Assembly: GCF_000803315.1 (NCBI RefSeq)
Contig: NZ_JRMH01000002.1
Location: 620,001 to 684,000 of the forward strand
From: Pectobacterium actinidiae
GTDB taxonomy: Bacteria; Pseudomonadota; Gammaproteobacteria; Enterobacterales; Enterobacteriaceae
DNA length: 64,000 bases
Reading direction: 5' to 3'
Part shown: positions 31,944 to 40,456 of the stretch, piece by piece
Position numbering within the stretch: the first letter of the stretch is position 1
Layout of the letters: each line of letters starts with the position of its first letter
Notes under the pieces: model-generated
Told to the model about the DNA's origin: nothing
Database searches by the model: none
Seen by the model: only the letters and a program-made list of their open reading frames with translations
Program-made: the position numbers and the translations under genes

Positions 31944-31990
31944 TTGACAGTCAGAGGGAAAAAACATAAATAAGAACGATTATCATTCTT
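31944..31990 (+). promoter_or_regulatory. sigma70 promoter overlapped by a Fur box, upstream of ECF sigma gene
   Basis: TTGACA (31944-31949), a 17-base spacer and TAAATA (31967-31972) form a near-consensus promoter. The 19-bp palindrome AAGAACGATTATCATTCTT (31972-31990) has arms matching at 8 of 9 positions and fits the Fur consensus. It sits on the -10/start region, so iron-loaded Fur should block transcription of the sigma and anti-sigma genes. Confidence 0.9.
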
Positions 31991-32021
31991 ATGTTTAAAT
32001 AGTGCTCTGGGGTAAAGTTCG

Positions 32022-32534
32022 ATGGTGAGGAAAGCGACGGCCAGCGTTAATGACTTTGCCCAGCAGCTCTATTTCGATCACCACCGCTGGTTGTGTACCT
32101 GGCTGCGCCATAAACTGGACTGCGCCCAACATGCGGAAGACCTGGCACAGGACACGTTCCTTAGCGTGCTGATGAACCCGGAACTGCTCACGATTCGCCA
32201 GCCGCGCCCGTTTTTGGCTACCGTGGCACGCCGTTTGGTCGCCAATCATTATCGTCGTAAAAAGATTGAAGATGCCTATCTGGACGTGCTGAGCACGCAG
32301 CCGGATGCCTGTATGCCATCCCCGGAAACGCGTCTGCTTACCCTCGAAATTCTTGAACAGCTTGATGCTGCATTGGATGGCCTGCCAGCACCAGTCAGAG
32401 AAGCGTTTCTGCTAGCGCACCTCCACGGTATGCGCTACAGCGATATTGCCGAACGCTTGCGGGTTTCCAGCAGTTCAGTGAAACAGTATCTGCAACGCGC
32501 CAATCTCCAGTGTTTCTTTGCGCTGCCGCTATGA
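32022..32534 (+). CDS. ECF RNA polymerase sigma factor (FecI/HasI-like)
   Basis: 170 residues with the two ECF domains: region 2 (LYFDHHRWLCTWLRHKLDCAQ to AEDLAQDTFLSVL, residues about 17-50) and region 4 (LDGLPAPVREAFLLAHLHGMRYSDIAERLRVSSSSVKQYLQRA, about 117-160), the latter a helix-turn-helix recognising the -35 element. The AEDLAQDTFL signature places it in the iron-starvation FecI group. It is encoded after the receptor it presumably controls and its stop overlaps the anti-sigma start (ATGA). Its own promoter carries a Fur box. Target promoters are probably those of the receptor and the hasB-like gene. Confidence 0.92.
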   Translation: MVRKATASVNDFAQQLYFDHHRWLCTWLRHKLDCAQHAEDLAQDTFLSVLMNPELLTIRQPRPFLATVARRLVANHYRRKKIEDAYLDVLSTQPDACMPSPETRLLTLEILEQLDAALDGLPAPVREAFLLAHLHGMRYSDIAERLRVSSSSVKQYLQRANLQCFFALPL

Positions 32535-33520
32535 ACGATCGCACTTTTTATCGTGACAGACAAGGTCAGCCGATTCAGCCAGACAGCGCGCGTGAAGCCG
32601 TGGCGTGGCTGACGCAACTGATGTCCGACAGCGTCACGGAACAGGATCGTCGCGAGTGGCAGCGTTGGCGGGAAGCCTCGCCGGATAACGAACAGGCGTG
32701 GCTGCATATCGAATCCGTATGTGCCAATCTGGGTCAGCTTAACGCGCGAGCGGCACACCAGAGCCTGTCGACGCTTAATGGTATGCAGCGCCGCAGCGTA
32801 CTTAAAGCGTTGGCGGCGCTTTGTCTGACCGGAGGCGCTGGCGTGGCTGGATCGCGCACTGATCTCTGGCAGTCGTTGACGGCGGATTACCAGACGCAGG
32901 TGGGCGAACAGCGCCATGCGGTATTGGATGATGGCACGACGCTGCTGCTAAATACGCAGACGGCGCTGAATGTGGCCTACGGTGACGATCTGCGCCAGAT
33001 CGCGTTGATTCGTGGTGAAGTTATGATCGAAACCGGTCAGGCGGAGAAGACCGCGTTGTATCCGCGTCCTTTTATTGTGACGACGGCACAGGGAACAGTG
33101 CAGGCGCTGGGGACGCGTTTCAGCCTGCGAGCGCAGGATGATCACACACAGGTCGCAGTATATGATGGTGCGGTAAGGCTTCATCCGCAGCAGAACGGTC
33201 AGGATGTACAGGTGGTGAAAAGCGGACAAACTGCGACGTTCACTACGCAGGGCTGCGGCCAGATAGAGACAGCGAAGGCTGAGCCTGCCTGGGTGAAAGG
33301 ACAACTGCTGGCGGATAATCAGCGTCTGGTGGACTTTGTTGATGAACTGAGCCGCTACCGCAGCGGTGTCATTCGTTGCCAGCCACAGGTGGAGAACCTA
33401 CGGTTTTCCGGCGTATTTCCGTTATCGGATACCGATAATATTTTAGCGGCGCTGGCGGAGGCGCTTCCTGTACAGGTGCGTTATTTCTCTCGCTACTGGG
33501 TTCAGATCGCTGCGCGATAA
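32531..33520 (+). CDS. FecR-family anti-sigma factor / signal transducer (HasS-like)
   Basis: 329 residues from ATG 32531, which overlaps the sigma stop (ATGA); an ATG 21 bases earlier is in frame but less likely. The N-terminal cytoplasmic DUF4880 part (REAVAWLTQLMSDSVTEQDRREWQRW) binds the sigma factor. A hydrophobic stretch (VLKALAALCLTGGAGVAG, about residues 86-103) crosses the inner membrane. The periplasmic FecR domain (VLDDGTTLLLNTQTALNV, RGEVMIET, ALGTRF) and a C-terminal DUF4974 region (VDFVDELSRYR, SGVFPLSDTDNILAALAEALPV) follow and would touch the receptor STN domain. It keeps the sigma inactive until the receptor is loaded. Confidence 0.9.
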   Translation: MNDRTFYRDRQGQPIQPDSAREAVAWLTQLMSDSVTEQDRREWQRWREASPDNEQAWLHIESVCANLGQLNARAAHQSLSTLNGMQRRSVLKALAALCLTGGAGVAGSRTDLWQSLTADYQTQVGEQRHAVLDDGTTLLLNTQTALNVAYGDDLRQIALIRGEVMIETGQAEKTALYPRPFIVTTAQGTVQALGTRFSLRAQDDHTQVAVYDGAVRLHPQQNGQDVQVVKSGQTATFTTQGCGQIETAKAEPAWVKGQLLADNQRLVDFVDELSRYRSGVIRCQPQVENLRFSGVFPLSDTDNILAALAEALPVQVRYFSRYWVQIAAR

Positions 33521-33569
33521 AATATCCTGTCAAAATGGAATAACATTACTGTTTATGCTGTTTTCACTT

Positions 33570-33583
33570 TTTTTCTGCCCGAT
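33570..33583 (+). promoter_or_regulatory. second copy of the 14-bp motif, upstream of hasB-like gene
   Basis: TTTTTCTGCCCGAT, 140 bases upstream of the TonB-like start and 49 bases after the anti-sigma stop, identical to the copy upstream of the receptor at 29219-29232. Flanking bases are not conserved apart from T-richness. A candidate promoter element of the cognate ECF sigma factor. Confidence 0.5.
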
Positions 33584-33723
33584 CCTCATCGCTGAACGAC
33601 CTATCATTATCTCGGTTGATTGTTTTATACCTAACGATGTGATGAAGAACGCATGATGATCTCCTCGGAAACCCATTCATTGAGAGTGCAGCCTCTGTCT
33701 CCACGGCAAGGGGCTGTAGGCTA

Positions 33724-34545
33724 ATGGCTGCACAGACGCTGAAATACAATACGGCTCAGCCTGCAACGACGGTTCGTTGGGGGAGCGGCTGGCTGTTAGC
33801 AGTGGCGCTACACGCAGGGCTGATTGTCTGGATTAGCTACCATGCGCTTGATTCCTCCATTGAAGCGCCGCCGCCCGCCATGATGTTAATGGTAGCGGAT
33901 AGCGTGCAATCGACGTCCAGCCCTCAGGATGCACCTGTTGGCCCACAGCAGACGCTGTCCACACCGCAAGAATCGGCGGCTCAACCGGAAAAAATGACGC
34001 CGGAGGTGCCGTTGCTCGCGCCTGCACCAAAGCCAGTGATTGCCACGGCGCAAAAGGAAAAGCCACAGCCGCAGAAAAAAGTGCAGAAAAAAATGGAAAA
34101 GCCAGTGCAGGAGACGACGCCACAGGAACAAGTTGCACCGTCGGAAAAACCGCCCGCCCCCGTCACCAGCGCACCGCTGCCGGGCAGCAGCCAGCAAGTC
34201 GCTGCGCCGTATAACAGCGATGCCGCGCAGATGCGCAAAGGGGTTGCGGACTGGAGCAGCCAGTTGCTGGCACACCTGAGCCGCTATAAACGTTATCCGG
34301 CGCAGGCGGTGCGGCAGCGATTACAGGGCGTCACCCAAATTCGCGTGACGTTGGATCGGTCAGGGAATGTGCTGGCTGTCTCGTTAGCCAGCAGCAGCGG
34401 CGTGGTGCCGCTGGATAAGGAGTCTGTCGCTTTGCCGCAGCGTGCTCAGCCACTTCCGGCTCCACCCGCAGAGGTGATTGGGGATAATGCGCAACTCAGC
34501 ATCACCATCCCCATTAGCTTCGATTTACGAGAAGTGCGCCGCTAG
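33724..34545 (+). CDS. TonB-like energy transducer (HasB-like)
   Basis: 273 residues with TonB architecture: an N-terminal membrane anchor (GWLLAVALHAGLIVWISY, about residues 20-38) that contacts ExbB/ExbD, a periplasmic spacer rich in Pro, Glu and Lys (about 75-160: KPVIATAQKEKPQPQKK, EKPPAPVTSAPLPGS), and a C-terminal domain (LSRYKRYPAQAVRQRLQGVTQIRVTLDRSGNV) matching the TonB receptor-binding fold. The conserved YPAQA segment corresponds to TonB YPARAQ. It is not the housekeeping tonB, which lies elsewhere in enterobacteria; its place after a HasR-like receptor and sigma/anti-sigma genes suggests a dedicated HasB-type partner. No exbB/exbD is nearby. It converges on the yghW-like gene with only seven bases between stops. 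Confidence 0.87.
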   Translation: MAAQTLKYNTAQPATTVRWGSGWLLAVALHAGLIVWISYHALDSSIEAPPPAMMLMVADSVQSTSSPQDAPVGPQQTLSTPQESAAQPEKMTPEVPLLAPAPKPVIATAQKEKPQPQKKVQKKMEKPVQETTPQEQVAPSEKPPAPVTSAPLPGSSQQVAAPYNSDAAQMRKGVADWSSQLLAHLSRYKRYPAQAVRQRLQGVTQIRVTLDRSGNVLAVSLASSSGVVPLDKESVALPQRAQPLPAPPAEVIGDNAQLSITIPISFDLREVRR

Positions 34546-34552
34546 CGGGTTT

Positions 34553-34849
34553 CTATTCGCGCGGCGTGTGCGCATCATAGCCTGCATAAAAAAACCGAAT
34601 CGCGTAAGGGTTGCCTTGTTCAGTAAAGAACTCGGCGACTCTCTCCCGCTCCAGCCCGTAGCGGCGTGATAATAACCCTGCCTCGAAGGCTGCCTGCTGG
34701 CGGTCACCTTTGGTTTCCGCCAGATTGTGAGCATAGCCACAGATATAGCCGCGCCGATAGTCGTAGCAGTACGGGTTAATGTCGTTGGTGGATTTTGGGT
34801 TGGCCGATCTTAACCCCGCGAGGACGCCCCGCTCAAAATGGTTTCCCAT
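34553..34849 (-). CDS. yghW: YghW-family protein, DUF2623
   Basis: 98 residues with no signal or membrane segment. MGNHFERGVLAGLRS, YCYDYRRGYICGYAH, GDRQQAAFEAGLLSRRYGL and FFYAGY align with E. coli YghW. Function is unknown. ATG at 34849 is chosen: GGAG lies seven bases upstream on the minus strand and the start matches the family; a longer frame adds five residues. It is transcribed towards the hasB-like gene, apart from any operon, and does not obviously belong with the iron genes. Confidence 0.78.
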   Translation of the reverse strand: MGNHFERGVLAGLRSANPKSTNDINPYCYDYRRGYICGYAHNLAETKGDRQQAAFEAGLLSRRYGLERERVAEFFTEQGNPYAIRFFYAGYDAHTPRE

Positions 34850-35068
34850 GATAATGCTCCGCAAATGATCGTTATATGGTAAATAATATAACGCTTATTT
34901 ATCACTCACCAGATCTGTTGAAAAATATTCCTGAATCCGTCGTGCGCGGTCTTTTCCTGAGCAAGATGTATATACTATTAGCCTGCTCGCCGAACGGGCT
35001 ATTGAGCTGCGACTGATGAGCACTCTGGGAATCGCTAGTGTACGGAATGGTTAATAAGGAATAACAGC

Positions 35069-36755
35069 ATGACGCACCCGCAAGACGTTTCTTTGGCGAT
35101 TGGTATCGATCTGGGCACGACGAACAGCCTGATTAGCGTCTGGCAGAATGGCGAGGCGCGCTTGATACCGAATGCGCTGAATGAGAACTTCACTCCTTCG
35201 GCTGTCAGTCTTGATGAAGACGGCAGTATTTTGGTCGGTAAACCCGCGATTTCCCGTTTAACGACGCACCCGCAGGTGTCGGCATCGCTGTTTAAACGCT
35301 ACATGGGAAGCAAGAAAACCTTCCGGCTTGGGGATAAAACGTTCTCTCCCGCTGAGCTGTCAGCCATGGTGTTGAAATCGCTCAAAGCCGATGCGGAAAG
35401 TTACCTTGGGCACCCCATCAAGGATGTGGTGATCTCAGTGCCCGCTTATTTCAGTGATGAACAGCGTAAGCAGACGCGTTTTGCGGCGGAGCTGGCGGAA
35501 TTGAATGCGGTTCGCTTAATCAATGAACCCACTGCCGCTTCTATGGCTTACGGCTTACACACGCAGGAGCTCGGGCGCACGCTGGTCTTCGACTTAGGCG
35601 GCGGCACCTTCGACGTTAGCGTGTTGGAATACGCGTTTCCGCTGATCGAAGTACACAGCTCGGCGGGCGATAACTATCTGGGGGAGAAGATTTCACGCAG
35701 GCGATGGTCAATACCTGTCTGAAAACCTGGAAGCTTGAGGCGTCGGAGATTCCAGCGACGGATCTGGCACGCCTTTACAGCCAGACTGAGAGGCTGAAAT
35801 GTCAGCCCGGCTTTCCTTCTCAATCGAATGAGCTGGAGTGGCACTGGCGCGATGAAGCGTGGCGCATCGTGCTGGATAGCGACGAGATTGAAGCGGCCTG
35901 GCTACCGCTCATGAACCGCATTCGTGCACCGATAGAACAGGCGCTGCATGATGCGCGCCTGAAGCCCGAGCAGCTAGACCATGTGGTGCTGGTCGGCGGG
36001 CATCGAAGATGTCGATTATCCAGAAGCTGGTGGTCAGGCTGTTTGGCAAATTACCTTACCAGCATCTGGATGCAGATACCGTTGTCGCCAAGGGCGCTGC
36101 GGTACAGGCTGCCTGTCGACTACGCGATCAGGATATCGAAGAAGTGATTCTGACAGATGTGTGTCCGTATACTCTTGGGATTAAGACCAGCAGCGATAAG
36201 CAAGACGGCTTATTTTCCCCGATACTGGAGCGCAATACGGTGGTGCCGACCTCACGGGTTGAGACATTTTCTACAGGTTCACCCGGACAGGACAACATCT
36301 GTATCGCGATCTATCAAGGGGAAAGCCCTTACGTCAATAACAACGTGTTTATTGATGAATTCACCATGCGGATAAAGGCGAAATCGTATAAGCAATCCAT
36401 TGAAGTACGTTTTAGTTATGACATCAATGGGTTACTGGAAGTTGACGTTAACTTGCCGGACAGCGGTGATAACTTCACGAAGGTGATCGATCGCAGTCCT
36501 ACGGGGCTAAGTACCGAGCAACAACAGAAAAGCCGCCAGAAACTGCAATCTTTGAAGATTCATCCCAGAGACAATCTGCTGAACCGTACCCTGCTGGCTA
36601 GGCTGGAAAAAGCCTGGGCGCAAACGCGTTTGGAAGAGAGGGAACGGATTGGCTTCTGGCTGCGTGACTTTGAGCAGGTACTGGAAGAGCAATATGCCCC
36701 CGCCATTGACGAAACGCGGCAGCGTATTGAGCAATATCTGGATCAGATTTATTGA
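35069..36755 (+). pseudogene. hscC: Hsp70-family chaperone HscC, interrupted by two -1 frameshifts
   Basis: Three successive frames together give a full-length HscC (about 560 residues): 35069-35684 has the ATPase start IGIDLGTTNSLISVW, FDLGGGTFDVSV and EPTAASMAYG; 35685-36000 continues to DHVVLVGG; 36001-36755 continues with LFGKLPYQHLDADTVVAKGAAVQAA and the substrate domain (SRVETFSTGSPGQDN, IYQGESPYVNNN). Restoring one G to GGGGG at 35680-35684 gives LGGEDFTQAMV, and one G to GGG at 35998-36000 gives VGGASKMS, both expected from E. coli HscC. Both lesions are missing G in G runs, so sequencing undercalls are as plausible as real decay. As written no full protein is made. Its J-domain partner is convergent just downstream. 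Confidence 0.88.
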
Positions 36756-36760
36756 GGCTT

Positions 36761-36783
36761 GGGCGGCACGTACCGTGCCGCCC
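36761..36783. terminator. hairpin between hscC and the J-domain gene
   Basis: GGGCGGCACG-TAC-CGTGCCGCCC, a perfect 10-bp stem with a three-base loop, six bases after the hscC stop and about 12 bases from the end of the convergent J-domain gene. No T-tract follows. It probably marks the 3' end of both transcripts. Confidence 0.7.
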
Positions 36784-36795
36784 GACTCATTCTCG

Positions 36796-39510
36796 TCACG
36801 TTGACGGGGTTGCGGCGCTGGCTTTCTTACTGGCCGGCGGTGGCCCGAATTGATTCCAGCGGTTAAGGCTTGGGGCTAACAGAGGAAGCAGCAGAAATAT
36901 CGGTATCAGGATGCTGAAGACACTCATCGCCCACGGCGTACTGGAGCCGATATCGTTATAGCGTCGACGTGCGGCGATCAGCAGATTGAGCACCATGAGC
37001 ACCAGTAACAGCCCTTCAATATACGCCGGTGGCGAGCCTATCCAGTCACTCGCGCGATAGAGAAAATAGCTTCCTACTCCGCCTTGCATCAGGAAACCGA
37101 CGCGGCCAATGCGCGCCTTCGTGCGCCAGAACTGCCACCAGTAGCTTTTTTTAGCCTGTGGCGCTTTGAACTGACGTTCACGCCGATCGGCACATTGTAG
37201 CAATACCTTTGCCACGACTCTCAGCATGGCATCTTCGTGTGGATAGGACACATGCTCGGCTAAGAAACTCTGATCGCTGTTATCGAACAGGAAGGTGTCA
37301 TTCTGTGCACAGCTCTGAATCAGCTTGCCGATGAGGGTGACCCGCTTGTCATCGGAGAGCTGCTTTAGCTGTTTTTCCAGTTGATCGGAACCTTCGATCA
37401 AGGCCGTGCGGATCGCCTCTTCCTGCTCCAGTTCCACGGGAATCGCGGCCAACTGTTCAAGGTGTTTCCCGGCCTGCTCTTCTTCGCCCACGAGGGCATA
37501 AAACGCGTGGAAAAAGATCTGGTAGATGATGGGCGATTCCGCCAGTGCCGTCTGCCAGTGTTCATCGTTAAGATAAAAATGGCTGGCGGCGAACTCGCTG
37601 TAAGTTTCCCCGCTGCTGAGATATTCCTCGATAGAAACAGGGAAATTCATCCAGCAGTGATAGTGCAGCGGGTCGGTGAGATCGAGCTGTTTTTTCAACG
37701 GCGTAATCGTATCGCCATCACGGCACTCTGCCTTGCGAAAGAGCCGAGAGAGTGAATGTGCTGGGTGGGTTAACGCCAGTTCGGGCAGCACCGACTGACG
37801 CGGTAAACCCAGACAAGATGCTGGATCGGTCATCATTAATGCGATCAGCATCGCTTGTCTCAGTTCCTCTTTGGCACTGAGATCGTGCGGTTTATCGCCC
37901 CCTTGCGGCACCAGAGACGCATCGCACTGGTAGCGTGCGGACAGCTCGACCAGACAATCGTTGATCGGGTCGATTTCCTCCGTATGTATGCCACTGCTGT
38001 ACAGCTTGTTCAACTGATTCAGCGACAGCGGACGCCATTGTCGCAGCCAGGTTTGCGCCTGTAGCCAGGCGAACGATTTCTGGTTAGTGAATGCGCTGGG
38101 CAGGGCGTCTTCTGACGGCGAATATAGCCATTCCGTGAAAGCATGAATCGCACCAGCCGTGTCCAGCCAGGCTAAACGCTGTGTCGCCTGAAACTGTAAT
38201 CCCTGTAAGATCAGCGCATACAGCGGCTCGTCGGGCAACGGTTGTGCCAGAATGTCCTGCAACAGACGCTCATTACCCACGGTTAACATACTGGCGTGCC
38301 AATACAGGCGATCCTGAATCGCGTCCCCGCTGTGTTGCAGCAGATGCTGATAGATGCTCTGACGATCCTGTTTTCCCAGCTTCCAGAGGGCGTAGCTTTT
38401 CGGCATGGGCGACAGCGGCAGTTTCAGCGCTTCTCCCCAGCGTATCAGCATTTGGGTGTTGTGCTGAGAAATGAAGAAACGCTGGCGCGGATCGTCCAGT
38501 GTGAGTCCCGTCAGGTCCGGCGCTGGCGTGGTGTTGAAGGACTGAATCAGCAGGGGAAGCGCATCCGGCTGATGTTGCTTACACCAGTCGATCAGCCACT
38601 GTTCCGCCTGTGCATGGTGGGTTTGCTGATAAAGCGTCAACCACAGCGTAAAGGCCTGCTCACTCTCTCCGGTAAGCGAACAGAGGCTGGCGCTGAGTTC
38701 GAACCATTCCGCGTCGTTCGGAGCCGCATCCAACTGTTGCAGACAGTAATCGCGCAGGGTGGCGTTGGGCACACCGGCGTGGCTGTGCCAGCGTGCGAGC
38801 TTTTGCATCAGCGCGGGGCTATCGGGCCAATAAATCGCGGTCGGGGTGCGTAGTAATGTGCCGAGCATAAACGCCGGGCGATTCCAGAACATCTCATTTG
38901 CTTGCTGGAAATAGAAGATAGTTTCCAACTGTGCGGGCAGGTTCAGGTGCGATAGCAGGGAAAAATCGAACAGATCTTCATAGCCGAGCGAGTCGAGGAA
39001 GTGGCGGATAGGGTCGACGCCATCGCCAGATAACTCTCCCTGCCGCTGCTGCCAACGCAGCCGCTCGGCCAGCGTTTGTACACAGTGGGTTGAGAGACAA
39101 GACTCGCGCATTAGTCGCTGAAGCAGCGGCCAGCGAATGCGATCGATCACCTCGAAAGCCTGCTGATTCAGCAGCTGAATGTAGCGTTCCCAGCACAGCG
39201 GAACGAAGCGTTCGGCTGGGTTGCTTAGCAGCCGCTCAAACGCGGCTACCAGCTCGTCTGCCTGGGGATCGGCATTCTCGGTTGCCGATGAGGCGTCGTG
39301 TGATTCTGTCGCGGTCTGTTCTTCATCACCCGACGGTACGGGATTTTTCGCCAGCTTGCAGGCGGTATCGTACGCTTCACGCAGCTGTTTAAAGCCCTCG
39401 GGGTCGGTTTCCGGATGAAACTGCGGTACTTTCTGACGATAAGCCTGACGGATAACATCCAGATCCTGAGTCGGCTCAATGCCTAGTCGCTGCCAGCATT
39501 GTGTGTCCAT
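36796..39510 (-). CDS. large J-domain membrane protein (DjlB/DjlC-like HscC co-chaperone)
   Basis: 904 residues. An N-terminal J domain (CWQRLGIEPTQDLDVIRQAYRQKVPQ to LREAYDTACKLAK) carries HPE at 32-34 where classical DnaJ has HPD. A long helical, tetratricopeptide-like region fills the middle (about 80-780). The C-terminus has two or three membrane segments with RRRYNDIG near the end, reminiscent of DUF805. E. coli DjlB and DjlC, the J-proteins encoded beside hscC, are about half this length. It should recruit and stimulate HscC at the inner membrane. The start overlaps the DUF1266 stop by one base (TAATG), so both are coupled, and the gene converges on hscC. Confidence 0.8.
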   Translation of the reverse strand: MDTQCWQRLGIEPTQDLDVIRQAYRQKVPQFHPETDPEGFKQLREAYDTACKLAKNPVPSGDEEQTATESHDASSATENADPQADELVAAFERLLSNPAERFVPLCWERYIQLLNQQAFEVIDRIRWPLLQRLMRESCLSTHCVQTLAERLRWQQRQGELSGDGVDPIRHFLDSLGYEDLFDFSLLSHLNLPAQLETIFYFQQANEMFWNRPAFMLGTLLRTPTAIYWPDSPALMQKLARWHSHAGVPNATLRDYCLQQLDAAPNDAEWFELSASLCSLTGESEQAFTLWLTLYQQTHHAQAEQWLIDWCKQHQPDALPLLIQSFNTTPAPDLTGLTLDDPRQRFFISQHNTQMLIRWGEALKLPLSPMPKSYALWKLGKQDRQSIYQHLLQHSGDAIQDRLYWHASMLTVGNERLLQDILAQPLPDEPLYALILQGLQFQATQRLAWLDTAGAIHAFTEWLYSPSEDALPSAFTNQKSFAWLQAQTWLRQWRPLSLNQLNKLYSSGIHTEEIDPINDCLVELSARYQCDASLVPQGGDKPHDLSAKEELRQAMLIALMMTDPASCLGLPRQSVLPELALTHPAHSLSRLFRKAECRDGDTITPLKKQLDLTDPLHYHCWMNFPVSIEEYLSSGETYSEFAASHFYLNDEHWQTALAESPIIYQIFFHAFYALVGEEEQAGKHLEQLAAIPVELEQEEAIRTALIEGSDQLEKQLKQLSDDKRVTLIGKLIQSCAQNDTFLFDNSDQSFLAEHVSYPHEDAMLRVVAKVLLQCADRRERQFKAPQAKKSYWWQFWRTKARIGRVGFLMQGGVGSYFLYRASDWIGSPPAYIEGLLLVLMVLNLLIAARRRYNDIGSSTPWAMSVFSILIPIFLLLPLLAPSLNRWNQFGPPPASKKASAATPST

Positions 39511-40238
39511 TATATTTCCGCTTCTGGTAAGGACTCGGGCTTATCCATTTCTATCGGATCAACATCCCAGTCGAGGTCATGAATCGGGCAGTCTGGGTGG
39601 GTATAGAGCGTGCCGATCTGGTCAATGTAGTCAGGAATCTGGCTACAGTTGCTGAAAATGTAGCGCTGGCATTCTGGATCTTCCTCATCCGAGCCGAGCC
39701 AGTAGGTGCGGCCGATCAGGAATGCGGCGTAATAATTTTCCCAACTGCGGTAATAGTAACGCGCCCTGTCAGCCAGCCGGGTGTGAATCCACAGGTTCTC
39801 TTTTTCGCTAATCCAGCCGTTGAGTAACCCGATGCGACTCAGGAAACTCATGCGCCCCAAATCCCAGGCGCGGATCCCGCCTTCACCGCATAATGCTGCC
39901 GTTTCGGCTACCAGTGCGAGCTTATTCTGTGCTTCTTCCGATTGATTGGCACAATGTTGCTGCCATTCGGATGCTGTCAGGTGGTGCCAAAGGTGATAGT
40001 CATACGCCAGACGCTCGGCGTGGCCGCCGTCTGTCATATCGTTAATCATTGCGATCAGGCCTTCGCGGGAGGTGATGCCCCAACTGTTGCTCAGACTGAC
40101 GGGTTCACCGGGCTCATAGAAGGTCGGCTCGCAGAAGCGGGCACCGTACTTGATGTTGAGTGCGACCATCGGGGCGGAAAGCGCCATCAGCCAGCGCTGA
40201 TATTCAGGTTCCATCAGAATAACGTCCAATTCCATCAT
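39510..40238 (-). CDS. DUF1266 protein (YbeU/YbeR-like)
   Basis: 242 residues, soluble. The DUF1266 region spans about 95-205: AWDLGRMSFLSRIGLLNGWISEKENLW and SWENYYAAFLIGRTYWLG are its landmarks. E. coli encodes relatives YbeU and YbeR in the hscC-djlC-djlB cluster, so the linkage is conserved. Function unknown; involvement in the HscC chaperone cycle is inferred from linkage alone. The stop is translationally coupled to the J-protein start. The gene is divergent from rlmJ. Confidence 0.8.
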   Translation of the reverse strand: MMELDVILMEPEYQRWLMALSAPMVALNIKYGARFCEPTFYEPGEPVSLSNSWGITSREGLIAMINDMTDGGHAERLAYDYHLWHHLTASEWQQHCANQSEEAQNKLALVAETAALCGEGGIRAWDLGRMSFLSRIGLLNGWISEKENLWIHTRLADRARYYYRSWENYYAAFLIGRTYWLGSDEEDPECQRYIFSNCSQIPDYIDQIGTLYTHPDCPIHDLDWDVDPIEMDKPESLPEAEI

Positions 40239-40456
40239 GGTTAGCGTGCGATCGTACTTTATGTGCCTGAATATCGGTAGCTTTCAATCGAATGAAAAAC
40301 GGCCATCTTTCACAATTTACTGATTTAAGACGATAAAAATGGCTGGTTTGCGGGGCGGTTCGCAGGGGGAAGCGTTTGGTGGGATATTTTCCGCCGCAGA
40401 CGGTTATACTGTCAGCTAATCGACGTTATTTATGAAAACTTCACCGGAAAGCAAGC

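Noticed and set aside
35069-36755. Three separate genes in the hscC region
   Set aside because: The three frames join into one HscC when a single G is added at two G runs; the internal pieces lack proper starts.
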